22,632 bases of DNA from Chloroflexota bacterium. GTDB lineage: Bacteria > Chloroflexota > Anaerolineae > Anaerolineales > Villigracilaceae. How positions within the stretch are numbered: the first letter of the stretch is position 1; the number at the start of each line of letters is the position of its first letter. Below, one piece after another: positions 1 through 6,653 of this stretch. A program made the translations under genes and the position numbers. Under the pieces are notes generated by a model that was given only the letters and a program-made list of their open reading frames with translations, had not been told where the DNA came from and searched no databases. The DNA lies in contig JAPLGV010000352.1 of assembly GCA_026389975.1 (NCBI GenBank), positions 1 through 22,632 of the forward strand. The letters run 5' to 3'.

Positions 1-90
1 CTCCAACACGAATTGGCGCGGGATGCGGAGCTGGTTTCGCATTCGTATGGGAAAGAACCCAGAAGGCATGTGAGGATTTTTAGGGAGTAG
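1..90 (+). CDS. C-terminal end of an R3H-domain protein (partial)
   Basis: Frame 1 is open from the window edge to a TAG at 88-90, giving the last 29 residues of a protein. The pattern HELAR, then LVSHSYGKEPRRHVRIF, fits the R3H single-stranded nucleic-acid-binding motif (His, a Ser-x-Gly segment, then E-P-x-R-x-V-x-I). In Chloroflexota and cyanobacteria, R3H domains often close SpoIIIAA/Ycf45-like AAA ATPases; whether that applies here cannot be seen because the N-terminal part lies outside the window. The gene reads toward tmk. The domain call is a short-motif match, so moderate confidence only. Confidence 0.55.
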   Translation, partial: LQHELARDAELVSHSYGKEPRRHVRIFRE

Positions 91-93
91 GCA

Positions 94-139
94 ATCAGGC
101 AATCAGGAATCAGGTTTTCCTGATTCCTGGATGCCTGAT
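94..139. repeat. Long palindromic repeat upstream of tmk
   Basis: An 8-bp arm (94-101 with 132-139) and an 11-bp arm (104-114 with 119-129) pair perfectly around a TTTT loop, separated only by a 2-nt internal loop. The sequence is built from variants of ATCAGG/CCTGAT. It lies between the R3H stop and the tmk start. It has no downstream T-run, so it is more likely a dispersed palindromic repeat than a terminator. Similar AATCCC-type sequence occurs inside valS. Confidence 0.7.
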
Positions 140-151
140 CCCTGATCAACT

Positions 152-781
152 ATGTTCATCACTCTTGAAGGCCCCGAAGGCTCCGGCAAGACCTCCCACA
201 TCCCCAATCTCGTGGAAACCCTGCGCGAGAAGGGCTACACCGTTTTCCCCACGCGTGAACCGGGCGGAACTTCCATTGGTGAGCAAGTCCGTGAGGTGCT
301 CCACAGCCTAAAGAACACCGAGATGCACCCGCGCACCGAGACGCTGCTCTACCAGGCGGCGCGCGCCCAGTTCGTCGAGCAGGTCGTCCGGCCGCGCCTG
401 GCGCTGGGCGAGATTGTGCTCTCCGACCGTTACGCCGATTCAACCATCGCCTACCAGGGCTACGGCCACCAGCAGGATTTGGAGCAGGTGCGCGCGTTGG
501 TCAAGTATGCCACCGGCGGGCTGGTCCCGGATTTGACGGTTCTTTTAGACGTGGATGTGGAGATTGGTCTCGAGCGCGGCGCCCAGCGCCGGGCCAAAGG
601 CGGCGAATGGAACCGGCTGGACGCCTACCAGCTGGACTTCCATCGCCGCGTAAGAGCTGGGTATTTGGAGATGGTAAAGCAGGATCCGGGGCGTTGGGCG
701 GTGGTGGATGCGGGGAGGGTATGGGAAGAAGTGCAACAAGAATTGAGAGAGAAAATTATAAATCGAATAAAAAAAGCGTGA
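152..781 (+). CDS. tmk: Thymidylate kinase
   Basis: dTMP kinase phosphorylates dTMP to dTDP with ATP, a cytosolic step of dTTP synthesis. The 209-residue length is typical. Visible motifs are the P-loop GPEGSGKT (residues 7-14), TREPGGT (about 34-40) and the DRYADSTIAYQGYG segment (about 95-108) that binds dTMP and catalyses transfer. LLDVDVEIGLERG forms the strand before the lid. I see no Shine-Dalgarno sequence before the ATG at 152; the preceding bases are the palindromic repeat. The stop codon lies inside the stem of a strong terminator hairpin. Family assignment is secure. Confidence 0.97.
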   Translation: MFITLEGPEGSGKTSHIPNLVETLREKGYTVFPTREPGGTSIGEQVREVLHSLKNTEMHPRTETLLYQAARAQFVEQVVRPRLALGEIVLSDRYADSTIAYQGYGHQQDLEQVRALVKYATGGLVPDLTVLLDVDVEIGLERGAQRRAKGGEWNRLDAYQLDFHRRVRAGYLEMVKQDPGRWAVVDAGRVWEEVQQELREKIINRIKKA

Positions 782-800
782 GCTTATCGCTCACGCTTTT
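768..800. terminator. Bidirectional intrinsic terminator (tmk / fmdB-like gene)
   Basis: A 9-bp perfect stem (775-783 with 789-797) around a TTATC loop is flanked by a 7-A run on the left and a 4-T run on the right. It can therefore end both the plus-strand tmk transcript and the minus-strand transcript from 1204. It overlaps the last codons of tmk, making the two convergent genes share one compact terminator. Confidence 0.9.
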
Positions 801-814
801 CATTAACAACTCTC

Positions 815-1204
815 TTACTCGTCCCCCATTTCTTCTCCCCCAAAATCCGGCATCTCCTTTTCGATCTCCTCCGGGTTTTGACCCTTCTCCAAACGGTCAA
901 CCACATCGTTAAACTCCGGCGGCAGTTGCTCACCCATTTCGTTCCCCATTTTGCGCATCATGCGTCCCATGGCCTGCGGGTCGTTTTCGAGACCAGCCAG
1001 GGCAGACGGGTCGGAGAAATCACCAGCAAGCGAGTCCATGCGGCTCTCGTCCGATTTCGCCACGCGCACGCGCGGAATCCGTCGGCGGACGTTTTTGCTC
1101 CCACAGGCGGAGCAGGTCACCGGTCGCGTGCCGTATTCGGCGTATGTCATAAAGACGTCGAAGCGTTTTTGGCAGTCCAGGCAAAAGTAATCATAAAGTG
1201 GCAT
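815..1204 (-). CDS. FmdB-family zinc-ribbon protein
   Basis: The 129-residue protein begins MPLYDYFC and has two CxxC-type pairs (C8/C11 and C31/C34), the hallmark of the FmdB/CxxC_CxxC_SSSS regulatory zinc-ribbon family. The ribbon occupies about residues 1-42. The rest is a Met-, Glu- and Gly-rich acidic tail without a recognisable domain, longer than the usual family member. The family was named from formamidase regulation in Methylophilus, but members mostly have no proven role. The gene is divergent from gmk with only 41 bp between the two ATGs. No convincing Shine-Dalgarno is present and a -10-like TAAAAT ends 6 nt before the ATG, so the mRNA may be leaderless. Confidence 0.85.
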   Translation of the reverse strand: MPLYDYFCLDCQKRFDVFMTYAEYGTRPVTCSACGSKNVRRRIPRVRVAKSDESRMDSLAGDFSDPSALAGLENDPQAMGRMMRKMGNEMGEQLPPEFNDVVDRLEKGQNPEEIEKEMPDFGGEEMGDE

Positions 1205-1245
1205 GACCTTATTTTACCTCATACGCGGTCTGGTACAATAAAGCC
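1205..1245. promoter_or_regulatory. Compact divergent promoter region with two leaderless-type -10 elements
   Basis: On the plus strand TACAAT (1234-1239) is followed by exactly 6 nt and the gmk ATG. On the minus strand TAAAAT (plus-strand 1211-1216) is followed by exactly 6 nt and the ATG of the zinc-ribbon gene. A minus-strand TTGTAC lies 16 bp upstream of that TAAAAT and overlaps the gmk -10. Starts 6-7 nt after the -10 would place transcription initiation at the start codons themselves. Confidence 0.55.
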
Positions 1246-1866
1246 ATGCCCGATTCTGAATTCAATCTTCATAACCCCCAGCCTCTGTTGATCGTCATTT
1301 CCGGGCCGTCGGGCGTGGGCAAGGATAGCGTCTTGCATGGCCTTAAGGGGCGCAACCTGCCGATGCACTTCGTCGTGACGGCCACCACCCGCCCGCGCCG
1401 CGAGAACGAAACTCACGGGGTGGATTACTTCTTCGTCTCGAAGGACGAGTTCGCCCACATGATCGAGAATGAAGAGTTAATTGAGTATGCCATCGTCTAC
1501 AACGACTACAAAGGCATCCCCAAGCAACAGGTGCGGGAGGCGCTGGCTTCAGGCCAGGATGTGGTCATGCGTGTGGACGTGCAGGGAGCGACCACCGTCC
1601 GCAAGCTGGCGCCGGAGGCAGTGCTGATCTTCCTGACGACCGAAAGCGAGGATGCGCTGGTGAGACGGTTGAAGGCTCGCCAGACCGAGACTGGGGAGAA
1701 TCTGAGCCTGCGCATCGCTACTGCCCGTCAGGAACTCAAGCGTGCAGTCGAGTTTGACTATGTTATCGTCAACGCGGATGGTCACCTGGACGGGACAGTG
1801 GACACGGTGATTGCCATCATCCAGGCCGAGCACCATCGGGTGAGTCCACGCAAGGTGAGTTTATAG
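1246..1866 (+). CDS. gmk: Guanylate kinase
   Basis: Phosphorylates GMP to GDP with ATP in purine nucleotide metabolism; cytosolic. The 206-residue length fits the family. The P-loop GPSGVGKDS is at residues 20-28, followed by the GMP-binding segment TTRPRRENETHGVDYFF, the IEYAIVYNDYKG region, and VDVQGATTVRK before the core strand. The lid helix is RRLKARQTETGENLSLRI. The N-terminus carries about 12 residues ahead of the first strand. No ribosome-binding site is visible; the -10-like TACAAT six bases upstream suggests a leaderless transcript. A rhomboid gene follows after 35 bp and is probably co-transcribed. Confidence 0.96.
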   Translation: MPDSEFNLHNPQPLLIVISGPSGVGKDSVLHGLKGRNLPMHFVVTATTRPRRENETHGVDYFFVSKDEFAHMIENEELIEYAIVYNDYKGIPKQQVREALASGQDVVMRVDVQGATTVRKLAPEAVLIFLTTESEDALVRRLKARQTETGENLSLRIATARQELKRAVEFDYVIVNADGHLDGTVDTVIAIIQAEHHRVSPRKVSL

Positions 1867-1901
1867 GTTCGCCATAGAGAAGAATTGTTACCTGGAGAGA
1901 A

Positions 1902-2666
1902 ATGAATCAAAATCCGACCCCCGACCAAATTCCTCAGACACAGCCGCCACATACCATCAAGGTGGCCATGCCGAACGTGAAGCCTTACGCGACTTACTTC
2001 GTCCTGGGCGTAACTACCTTCGTCTACCTCTTGCAGCTCGCCGGACAGTACCTACTCAAAACGGATGTGATTGCTCTTTTAGGCGTCAAGGATGACACTC
2101 TCATTCGCGCCGGCGAACTCTGGCGGTTGATTACGCCGGTCTTTTTGCACGCCTCCATTCTGCATATTGCCTTCAACATGTACGCCTTGTTTATTTTTGG
2201 ACGCGGCCTTGAGGCGCGTTACGGCCACGGACGATTCCTGCTGCTCTATTTCCTTTCCGGTTACGCCGGGAATGTTATGTCCTTTCTTCTGACAGTGAAT
2301 CCATCGTTGGGAGCTTCAACAGCCATCTTCGGGCTGATTGCCGCCGAAGGCGTTTTTATCATACAAAACCGTAAACTCCTGGGGAACCGCGTCAACCGGT
2401 CGCTGATGAATTTGCTTTACATTGCGGGTGTCAACCTGCTGATTGGTTTCACCACATCCGGTGTGGATAACTGGGGACACATTGGCGGCCTGCTGGGCGG
2501 ATTTCTCTTCGCCTGGTTCGGCGGCCCGCGCTGGAAGATGGAGGGATTCTACCCGTCTGTGAAACTGATAGACGAGCGCGAGGGCCACGGGGCTTTCGCC
2601 GGGACGGTGTCGGTGCTGCTGTTTTTCATTCCGCTGACGGCCCTGGGGTGGATTTGGCCGAAATGA
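1902..2666 (+). CDS. Rhomboid-family intramembrane serine protease
   Basis: A 254-residue polytopic membrane protein, predicted to cleave transmembrane substrates within the bilayer. The catalytic serine is in GASTAIFG (S139) and the catalytic histidine in NWGHIGGLLGG (H193). The family's conserved HIAFNMYALF segment, with its oxyanion-hole His and Asn, is at 88-97. About six hydrophobic segments lie between residues 30 and 205, and an additional C-terminal one follows at about 233-251. The N-terminal 25 residues are Pro/Gln-rich and probably cytosolic. GGAGAG lies just before the ATG. It follows gmk by 35 bp. The substrate is unknown. Confidence 0.93.
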   Translation: MNQNPTPDQIPQTQPPHTIKVAMPNVKPYATYFVLGVTTFVYLLQLAGQYLLKTDVIALLGVKDDTLIRAGELWRLITPVFLHASILHIAFNMYALFIFGRGLEARYGHGRFLLLYFLSGYAGNVMSFLLTVNPSLGASTAIFGLIAAEGVFIIQNRKLLGNRVNRSLMNLLYIAGVNLLIGFTTSGVDNWGHIGGLLGGFLFAWFGGPRWKMEGFYPSVKLIDEREGHGAFAGTVSVLLFFIPLTALGWIWPK

Positions 2667-2735
2667 AACCCGGCGGACTGCGCCAACCAGGAGCAATCCC
2701 GCCCAATAGAACACCCCCTGGAAGGCGCCTCTAAA

Positions 2736-3395
2736 TTGAACCAAAAAACAAATTTATCCCATAAAAAACACCTTCTACGAAACCTGCTTATAGCGGTTGC
2801 CGTTCTTGTACTGCTGGTCGTCGTTGTCCATGCGTTTCGATCTCAAATTCTGACCGGCGTAGCTAACTTTCTCGTTGTAAACGATCAACTCCGTTCAGCC
2901 GATATGATTTTCGTGCTGAACGGCGATTACGATACCCGCCCATTCTATACCAGTGACCTCTATCACCAGGGTCTTGCTCCCGTCATTGGTATAGCTGACT
3001 CTGAGGTCAGCCCTGCAGAAAACCTGGGTCTCATCCCGAATGAGACCGATATTGCCGTTGGCGTGATGGAGCGGCTCGGTGTACCATCCGATAAAATTAT
3101 CGAACTTACGACAGATGGAGGCGTGACCAGCACTTTCGACGAGGCGGTCCTCCTGCGCCAGTACATCGAGTCGCATGACATCCAGCGGGTCATCCTTGTC
3201 ACTTCCGTCTTCCACACCCGCCGGGCAAAGTGGATCTTCGAGCGGGAACTGGAAGGGCTACCCGTCACGCTGGAAGTTGCTGCCGTCCCCTACTCCAGAT
3301 TCGATGAAACGAACTGGTGGCAAAGCGAACAGGGGCTAATTGCGCTGAACAACGAATATATCAAGCTGTTTTATTACTTGATCAAGTACAAGTGA
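2736..3395 (+). CDS. DUF218 / YdcF-SanA-like membrane-anchored protein
   Basis: 219 residues starting at TTG (2736). One N-terminal membrane anchor lies at about residues 15-35, followed by a DUF218 domain. Its diagnostic features are visible: ADMIFVLNG near residue 55, a Thr-x-x-Glu-like TSTFDEA segment at about 130, and VILVTSVFHTRRAKWIF at about 151-167. DUF218 proteins (E. coli SanA, YdcF, ElyC) are linked to envelope integrity, but the biochemical role is not settled. The domain should face outside. A GGAAGG lies about 10 nt upstream. The 69 bp after the rhomboid gene contain no terminator, so it may belong to the gmk-rhomboid unit. Confidence 0.85.
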   Translation: MNQKTNLSHKKHLLRNLLIAVAVLVLLVVVVHAFRSQILTGVANFLVVNDQLRSADMIFVLNGDYDTRPFYTSDLYHQGLAPVIGIADSEVSPAENLGLIPNETDIAVGVMERLGVPSDKIIELTTDGGVTSTFDEAVLLRQYIESHDIQRVILVTSVFHTRRAKWIFERELEGLPVTLEVAAVPYSRFDETNWWQSEQGLIALNNEYIKLFYYLIKYK

Positions 3396-3454
3396 TACAA
3401 GACTGTTGACGCCGGCTCTCACCAACTCCAATGGGGTGAATTCGGGTGGGGGGA

Positions 3455-3604
3455 ATGACTTGCCTCGCAACAAGGATCAGGAAGTGTGAATTGCTGCACA
3501 ACGGCGAAGTGGTTGGTTTGCTCTCCATGAGCGTGGACGAAGACCAGTTCTAGAATTTCGTCTATGTCCAGACCAATCAGTCCGAGCCGCTGCCATTACC
3601 TTAG
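3455..3604 (+). pseudogene. Short decayed ORF with an internal amber codon
   Basis: An ATG at 3455 behind a G-rich stretch opens a frame of 32 codons, ends at TAG (3551-3553), and then reads on for 16 sensible codons to a second TAG at 3602. The peptide includes LLHNGEVVGLLSMSVDEDQF and, after the stop, NFVYVQTNQSEPLPLP. The composition looks protein-like rather than random, suggesting the tail of a lost gene in which a sense codon became TAG. No family is recognised. The rest of 3396-3652 holds nothing else I can support apart from the hairpin at its end. Confidence 0.3.
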
Positions 3605-3619
3605 GAAAAACTTTTGCTG

Positions 3620-3654
3620 TAGAGGCGACCCACTTGCGGTTGCCTCTATGTTTT
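3620..3654 (+). terminator. Intrinsic terminator reading rightward
   Basis: An 11-bp stem (3620-3630 with 3638-3648, with one G-U pair) is followed by TGTTTT. The T-run abuts the TAA of the convergent ATPase gene at 3653. It would end transcripts coming from the DUF218 gene. Read on the minus strand the stem is not followed directly by Ts, so its use by the transporter operon is less clear. Confidence 0.7.
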
Positions 3655-4393
3655 AACCAATTGCCTCTTTCAGCCGTCGCGCCAGTTCCCCAAAGTGCGC
3701 CGTGTAGCGCATCTCATCCGCCCGTGGACGGGGCAAATCCACCTCCAAATCCAGCTTGATCTTGCCGGGCCGCTGCGTCAGCACCAGGACGCGGTCAGCC
3801 AGAATAAGCGACTCGCCGATGGAGTGCGTCACCATCAACACCGTCTTCTGGCGCCTCTGCCAGATGTGCGAGAGTTCGGTCCACATGTGTTCGCGCGTCA
3901 GGGCATCCAGTGAGCCAAAGGGTTCGTCGAGCAGGAGAATGTCCGGGTCGTGGATCAGGGCACGCGCAATCGCTACGCGCTGGGCCATCCCACCCGAAAG
4001 GTCGCGCGGCCAGGAGGATTCAAATCCCTGCAAACCGACCAGGTCAATCAGCTCCTGGGAGCGGGCATGGGCCTCGTCTGCCTGGACACCTTGCAGTTCG
4101 AGCGGCAGGGTGATGTTTTCGAGCGCCGTCCGCCAAGGCATCAGGTTGGATTGCTGGAAGACCATGCCTATTTTCGGCCTTCCGCCGGCGAAGCTGAATG
4201 AGCCGGACGTGGGTTCGAGCAACCCGGCCAGGATGCGCAGCAGCGTAGATTTGCCGCTGCCCGAAGGGCCCAGCACGCAGACAAATTCGCGCGGCAGGAC
4301 GGTGAAGGAGACTGTGTCGAGTGCGTCCAGGCTCCCGTTGCGGTCGGGGAAAGTGATGCTTATGTCATGGACGATGAGGATGGGATCGGTCAT
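3653..4393 (-). CDS. ABC transporter ATP-binding protein, nitrate/sulfonate/taurine type, probable riboflavin importer subunit
   Basis: ATP-hydrolysing subunit paired with the permease and binding protein upstream; cytosolic face of the membrane. Present are the Walker A GPSGSGKST, Q-loop FQQSNLMPW, signature LSGGMAQR, Walker B ILLLDEPFGSLD and H-loop VTHS. It resembles SsuB/TauB/ThiZ. I start it at the ATG of 4391-4393 (MTDPILIV), preceded by AGGAA at good spacing, giving 246 residues. A longer frame starting at 4453 would add 20 residues (MPEWYIVPEG...) encoded entirely by a palindromic repeat and is unlikely to be native. The substrate is inferred from the FMN riboswitch that controls the operon. 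Confidence 0.9.
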   Translation of the reverse strand: MTDPILIVHDISITFPDRNGSLDALDTVSFTVLPREFVCVLGPSGSGKSTLLRILAGLLEPTSGSFSFAGGRPKIGMVFQQSNLMPWRTALENITLPLELQGVQADEAHARSQELIDLVGLQGFESSWPRDLSGGMAQRVAIARALIHDPDILLLDEPFGSLDALTREHMWTELSHIWQRRQKTVLMVTHSIGESLILADRVLVLTQRPGKIKLDLEVDLPRPRADEMRYTAHFGELARRLKEAIG

Positions 4394-4407
4394 AAAAATT
4401 TCCTGTT

Positions 4408-4471
4408 GTAGAGACACGATATTCCCTTCGGGAACGATGTACCATTCGGGCACGATGTATCGTGTCCCTAC
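4408..4471. repeat. 64-bp palindromic repeat between binding-protein and ATPase genes
   Basis: Terminal 13-bp arms (4408-4420 and 4459-4471) are inverted copies with one mismatch. The interior has smaller hairpins (TCCCTTCGGGA near 4422, and a CACGAT/ATCGTG pair at 4451-4464). On the minus strand the GTAG at its edge supplies the TAG stop codon of the binding-protein gene (4468-4470). It looks like a mobile palindromic element inserted in the operon. Confidence 0.75.
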
Positions 4472-5442
4472 GGAATGAATTCGTTTGTGAACGCTTTTGA
4501 CAAATCCAGCGGCTGGGTCAGCAAGCCCACGTCCAGCAACACCGTTTGCATATTTTCCCAGGCAGCCGGATTGGATTCTCCCAACCGGTCAGCCTTCCAT
4601 AAGTCAATCGAGGTCGCCAGCACTTGTTTTTGCACGGCCGTATCGGCCTGAGCCAGGGTCTCGACGTAGCCCAGGGAAATTTGGTAAGCAGCCTGCGGGT
4701 CCGCGATGGTATCGGAAAGGCCATGCAACAATGCAGCGACCATGCCCCGCACCAGGTCGGGGTTCCCGGCAGCCGTCGTCTCGTTGGTAATCAGCCCGTT
4801 GGAGGCCAGTTGAACGAAATCGGCCACGCGCAGTTCGGTCAGGTCGTAACCCTGGGCACGTAATTGCAGCGGCTCGTTAGCTGTGTAGACCGAGACCGCC
4901 TGGTCGCGACCCGCCGCCAGCGCCGCCACCTGGGTGTAACCGATGGAGTCGAGCGTCACATCAGACTCGCTCAACCCGCCGGCGTGGAGCAGGGCGCGCA
5001 GGCCGATGTAATTGGCTCCGTAAAGCCCCGGCAGGCCAATGGTCTTGCCACGCAGGTCAGACGGGGTGGTAATTCCCTGCTCGGACTTGGCGATCACCGA
5101 GACCGGGTATTTTTGGTACCAGGCCGCCACGTAGACCACCGGTAGTCCCTGAGCGCGGGCGAGCAGGACCTGTTCGCCGGAGACCACAGCAAACTGGAGT
5201 TCGTCCGCCCCGACGAGCGCGACGGCGTCCGTCTCGAAGGAGTAGTCGAACTCGACCTCGATGCCGGCCTCGGCAAAATAGCCCCTCTCCACCGCCACGT
5301 AAAGCGGGGCAAACTGAATATTAGGGATGTAGCCCAGCGACAGCCGGACCTGGGTCAGGCGGCTGGGGGTGGGTCTCGGCCCGCAGGCCGCCAGCAGAAA
5401 TAAAGTGAAAATCATCAAGCCCCTTCGGGTTGTTCTTTTCAT
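4468..5442 (-). CDS. ribY: NMT1/ThiY-like substrate-binding lipoprotein, probable riboflavin-binding RibY
   Basis: 324 residues starting at the ATG of 5440-5442, preceded by AGGAG at 6-7 nt. The frame is open further upstream, but that part overlaps the permease gene and lacks a ribosome site. A lipoprotein signal peptide ends in LLAAC (C20). Next come the NMT1/SsuA/ThiY features LGYIPNIQFAPLYVA, ERGYFAEAGIEVEF, a DLRGKTIGLPG segment and YTQVAALAAGRDQAV. It would capture the solute outside the membrane for the permease encoded just upstream. The C-terminus ends at a stop codon contributed by a palindromic repeat, so the native tail may have been longer. The riboflavin assignment rests on the FMN riboswitch and the known RibXY systems of Chloroflexi. 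Confidence 0.82.
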   Translation of the reverse strand: MKRTTRRGLMIFTLFLLAACGPRPTPSRLTQVRLSLGYIPNIQFAPLYVAVERGYFAEAGIEVEFDYSFETDAVALVGADELQFAVVSGEQVLLARAQGLPVVYVAAWYQKYPVSVIAKSEQGITTPSDLRGKTIGLPGLYGANYIGLRALLHAGGLSESDVTLDSIGYTQVAALAAGRDQAVSVYTANEPLQLRAQGYDLTELRVADFVQLASNGLITNETTAAGNPDLVRGMVAALLHGLSDTIADPQAAYQISLGYVETLAQADTAVQKQVLATSIDLWKADRLGESNPAAWENMQTVLLDVGLLTQPLDLSKAFTNEFIP

Positions 5443-5479
5443 AAAACACTCCTGTGCACAGCATACGGGAAGAACCCTA

Positions 5480-6283
5480 TCAGCGTTCAAATGCTTCCTG
5501 CCAGATGAGCAGTTTTCTTTCCAAAAATGAAACCAGACCATATAACGCCAGCGCCAGGGCGATGAGGGTGAACACTGCCACAAAGACCAGCGCTGTATCG
5601 TACTGTCCGCGGCCCACGTTGACCAGGAAACCGAGACCGTGGTCCGAGCCGACCAGTTCCCCGACCACTGCCCCGATGACCGAAAGCGTCGCCCCGACCC
5701 GCAACCCGCCCAGCAAAACAGGCAGCGCCGCCGGGACCTCGAGCATGCGGATGATTTGCCCGCGCGTGGCGCGCAGCGAATGCATCAGGTCATGAAAGGG
5801 ACGCGGCACAGCCCGCACGCCCACCACCGTGTTGACCAGCACCGGGAAGAAGACAATCAGCGCACAAATCAGCACCTTGGAGAAGATGCCCGGTCCAAAC
5901 CAGATGACCAGCAGCGGGGCAATGGCAACAATGGGAATGGCTTGCGTCGCAACCAGGTACGGGGAGACCAACTGCTCGAACAGGCGGCTCTTGGCAATGG
6001 CATAACCGAGCGTCACCGCCGCAATTGTCCCGGCCAGCAGACCGAGCAGGACTTCCGTCAGCGTGGCGGCGGTGTGGACGAGCAGACTGCCATCCGTCAG
6101 CGCTTTCCAGAAGCGGACGGCCACCTGCTCCGGCGCGGGCAGGATGAAGGCCGGCAGCCCGGCGAAACGGCTGACCAGCCACCAGCCCAGCAGGGCCGCG
6201 GCCAGGGATGCGAAGGCCGTCCAATGCAGGGAGCGGCGCGAGGTCCGGGGAGGTTTGCCCCTGAGGGGAAGTTTCCAGTCCAT
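5480..6283 (-). CDS. ribX: ABC transporter permease, SsuC/TauC type, probable RibX
   Basis: 267 residues from the ATG at 6281-6283 (MDWKLPLRG). The frame continues upstream to 6352, but that stretch runs into the terminator hairpin and leader. About six membrane segments follow a short basic N-terminus. The family segment ILPAPEQVAVRFW comes after the first helix. The EAA-type loop is visible as SLRATRGQIIRMLEVPAALPVLLGGLRV, which docks the ATPase. GAVVGELVGSDHGLGFLV is typical of nitrate/sulfonate/taurine permeases. First gene of a three-gene operon, 37 bp before the binding-protein start. The ribosome site is weak (GAGGCAG, distant). Control is probably by the FMN riboswitch and terminator immediately upstream. 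Confidence 0.85.
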   Translation of the reverse strand: MDWKLPLRGKPPRTSRRSLHWTAFASLAAALLGWWLVSRFAGLPAFILPAPEQVAVRFWKALTDGSLLVHTAATLTEVLLGLLAGTIAAVTLGYAIAKSRLFEQLVSPYLVATQAIPIVAIAPLLVIWFGPGIFSKVLICALIVFFPVLVNTVVGVRAVPRPFHDLMHSLRATRGQIIRMLEVPAALPVLLGGLRVGATLSVIGAVVGELVGSDHGLGFLVNVGRGQYDTALVFVAVFTLIALALALYGLVSFLERKLLIWQEAFER

Positions 6284-6330
6284 GGAATTAAAACTGCCTC
6301 GTCCATAAGAACGGGGCAGGCGCGGTTTCA

Positions 6331-6361
6331 GAAAAAGGAACCCCGGAAACAAGTTCCGGGG
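6331..6361 (-). terminator. Riboswitch-linked intrinsic terminator
   Basis: Read leftward, a 9-bp stem CCCCGGAAC/GTTTCCGGGG-type hairpin (6341-6361) is followed by TTCCTTTTTC. It lies between the FMN aptamer and the permease start, the expected position of the expression platform. A second inverted pair (AGACCC.../...GGGTCT, 6376-6411) lies between aptamer and terminator and may be the antiterminator side. Confidence 0.8.
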
Positions 6362-6417
6362 CGGATAGACAGACCAGACCCATGCCCTAAAGGATGCTTC
6401 GCACGGGTCTCGTCGTC

Positions 6418-6568
6418 ACCTTCTTCTATCCGGACTTTTACGGTCGGCTCTGGAATTTCGCCAGATCATGCACTGTAGTAACGGCTTTAGCCGTTAGAGC
6501 GACTGAAGTCGCTACTACCTGCTCGTGGGCTGTACCACCGGTCGGGAATTTCACCCTGCCCCGAAGGT
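6418..6568 (-). ncRNA. FMN riboswitch (RFN element)
   Basis: Read on the minus strand, the conserved blocks occur in order: ACCTTCGGGGCAGGG, TGAAATTCCCGACCGG, TGGTACAGCCCACGAGC, then GATCTGGCGAAATTCC, AGAGCCGACCG and AGTCCGGATAGAAGAAGG. The terminal stem pairs 6563-6568 with 6418-6423. All match the RFN consensus that binds FMN and represses riboflavin synthesis or transport genes. The variable arm holds a 44-bp inserted palindromic repeat (6475-6518). The aptamer precedes a terminator and the permease gene, so FMN should stop transcription of the transporter. Confidence 0.96.
6475..6518. repeat. Double-hairpin palindromic repeat inside the FMN riboswitch
   Basis: The 44-bp segment starts GTAGTA and ends TACTAC. 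It contains two internal hairpins, AACGGCTTTAGCCGTT (6480-6495) and AGCGACTGAAGTCGCT (6498-6513). It sits exactly between the two conserved halves of the aptamer, where RFN elements tolerate an extra stem. The sequence resembles the widely dispersed 'GCGACTTCAGTCGC' family of palindromic repeats. Confidence 0.85.
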
Positions 6569-6587
6569 CGAATATTCAGTTGATGGG

Positions 6588-6593
6588 ATTATA
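6588..6593 (-). promoter_or_regulatory. -10 element for the riboswitch transcript
   Basis: A perfect TATAAT on the minus strand lies about 20 nt before the first aptamer base. The -35 at the matching distance is weak (CAAGTT). A TTGACA at plus-strand 6635-6640 is too far away for this -10. Confidence 0.55.
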
Positions 6594-6653
6594 CTGCAAA
6601 TTACGCAGCAACTTGTATATTGCCTGAAAGTGCTTGTCAAACCATTAAAGGTT

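Noticed and set aside
2667..2744. Hydrophobic minus-strand peptide (GVFYWAGLLLVGAVRRV) in the rhomboid-DUF218 gap
   Set aside because: It looks membrane-like, but the frame continues only as antisense of the rhomboid gene. It is too short to support as a gene remnant.
4394..4453. N-terminal extension of the ATPase (MPEWYIVPEG...)
   Set aside because: It is encoded by a palindromic repeat and lacks a ribosome site, while AGGAA precedes the ATG at 4393.
5443..5583. N-terminal extension of the riboflavin-binding lipoprotein
   Set aside because: It overlaps the permease gene and would bury the lipoprotein signal. AGGAG marks the start at 5442.
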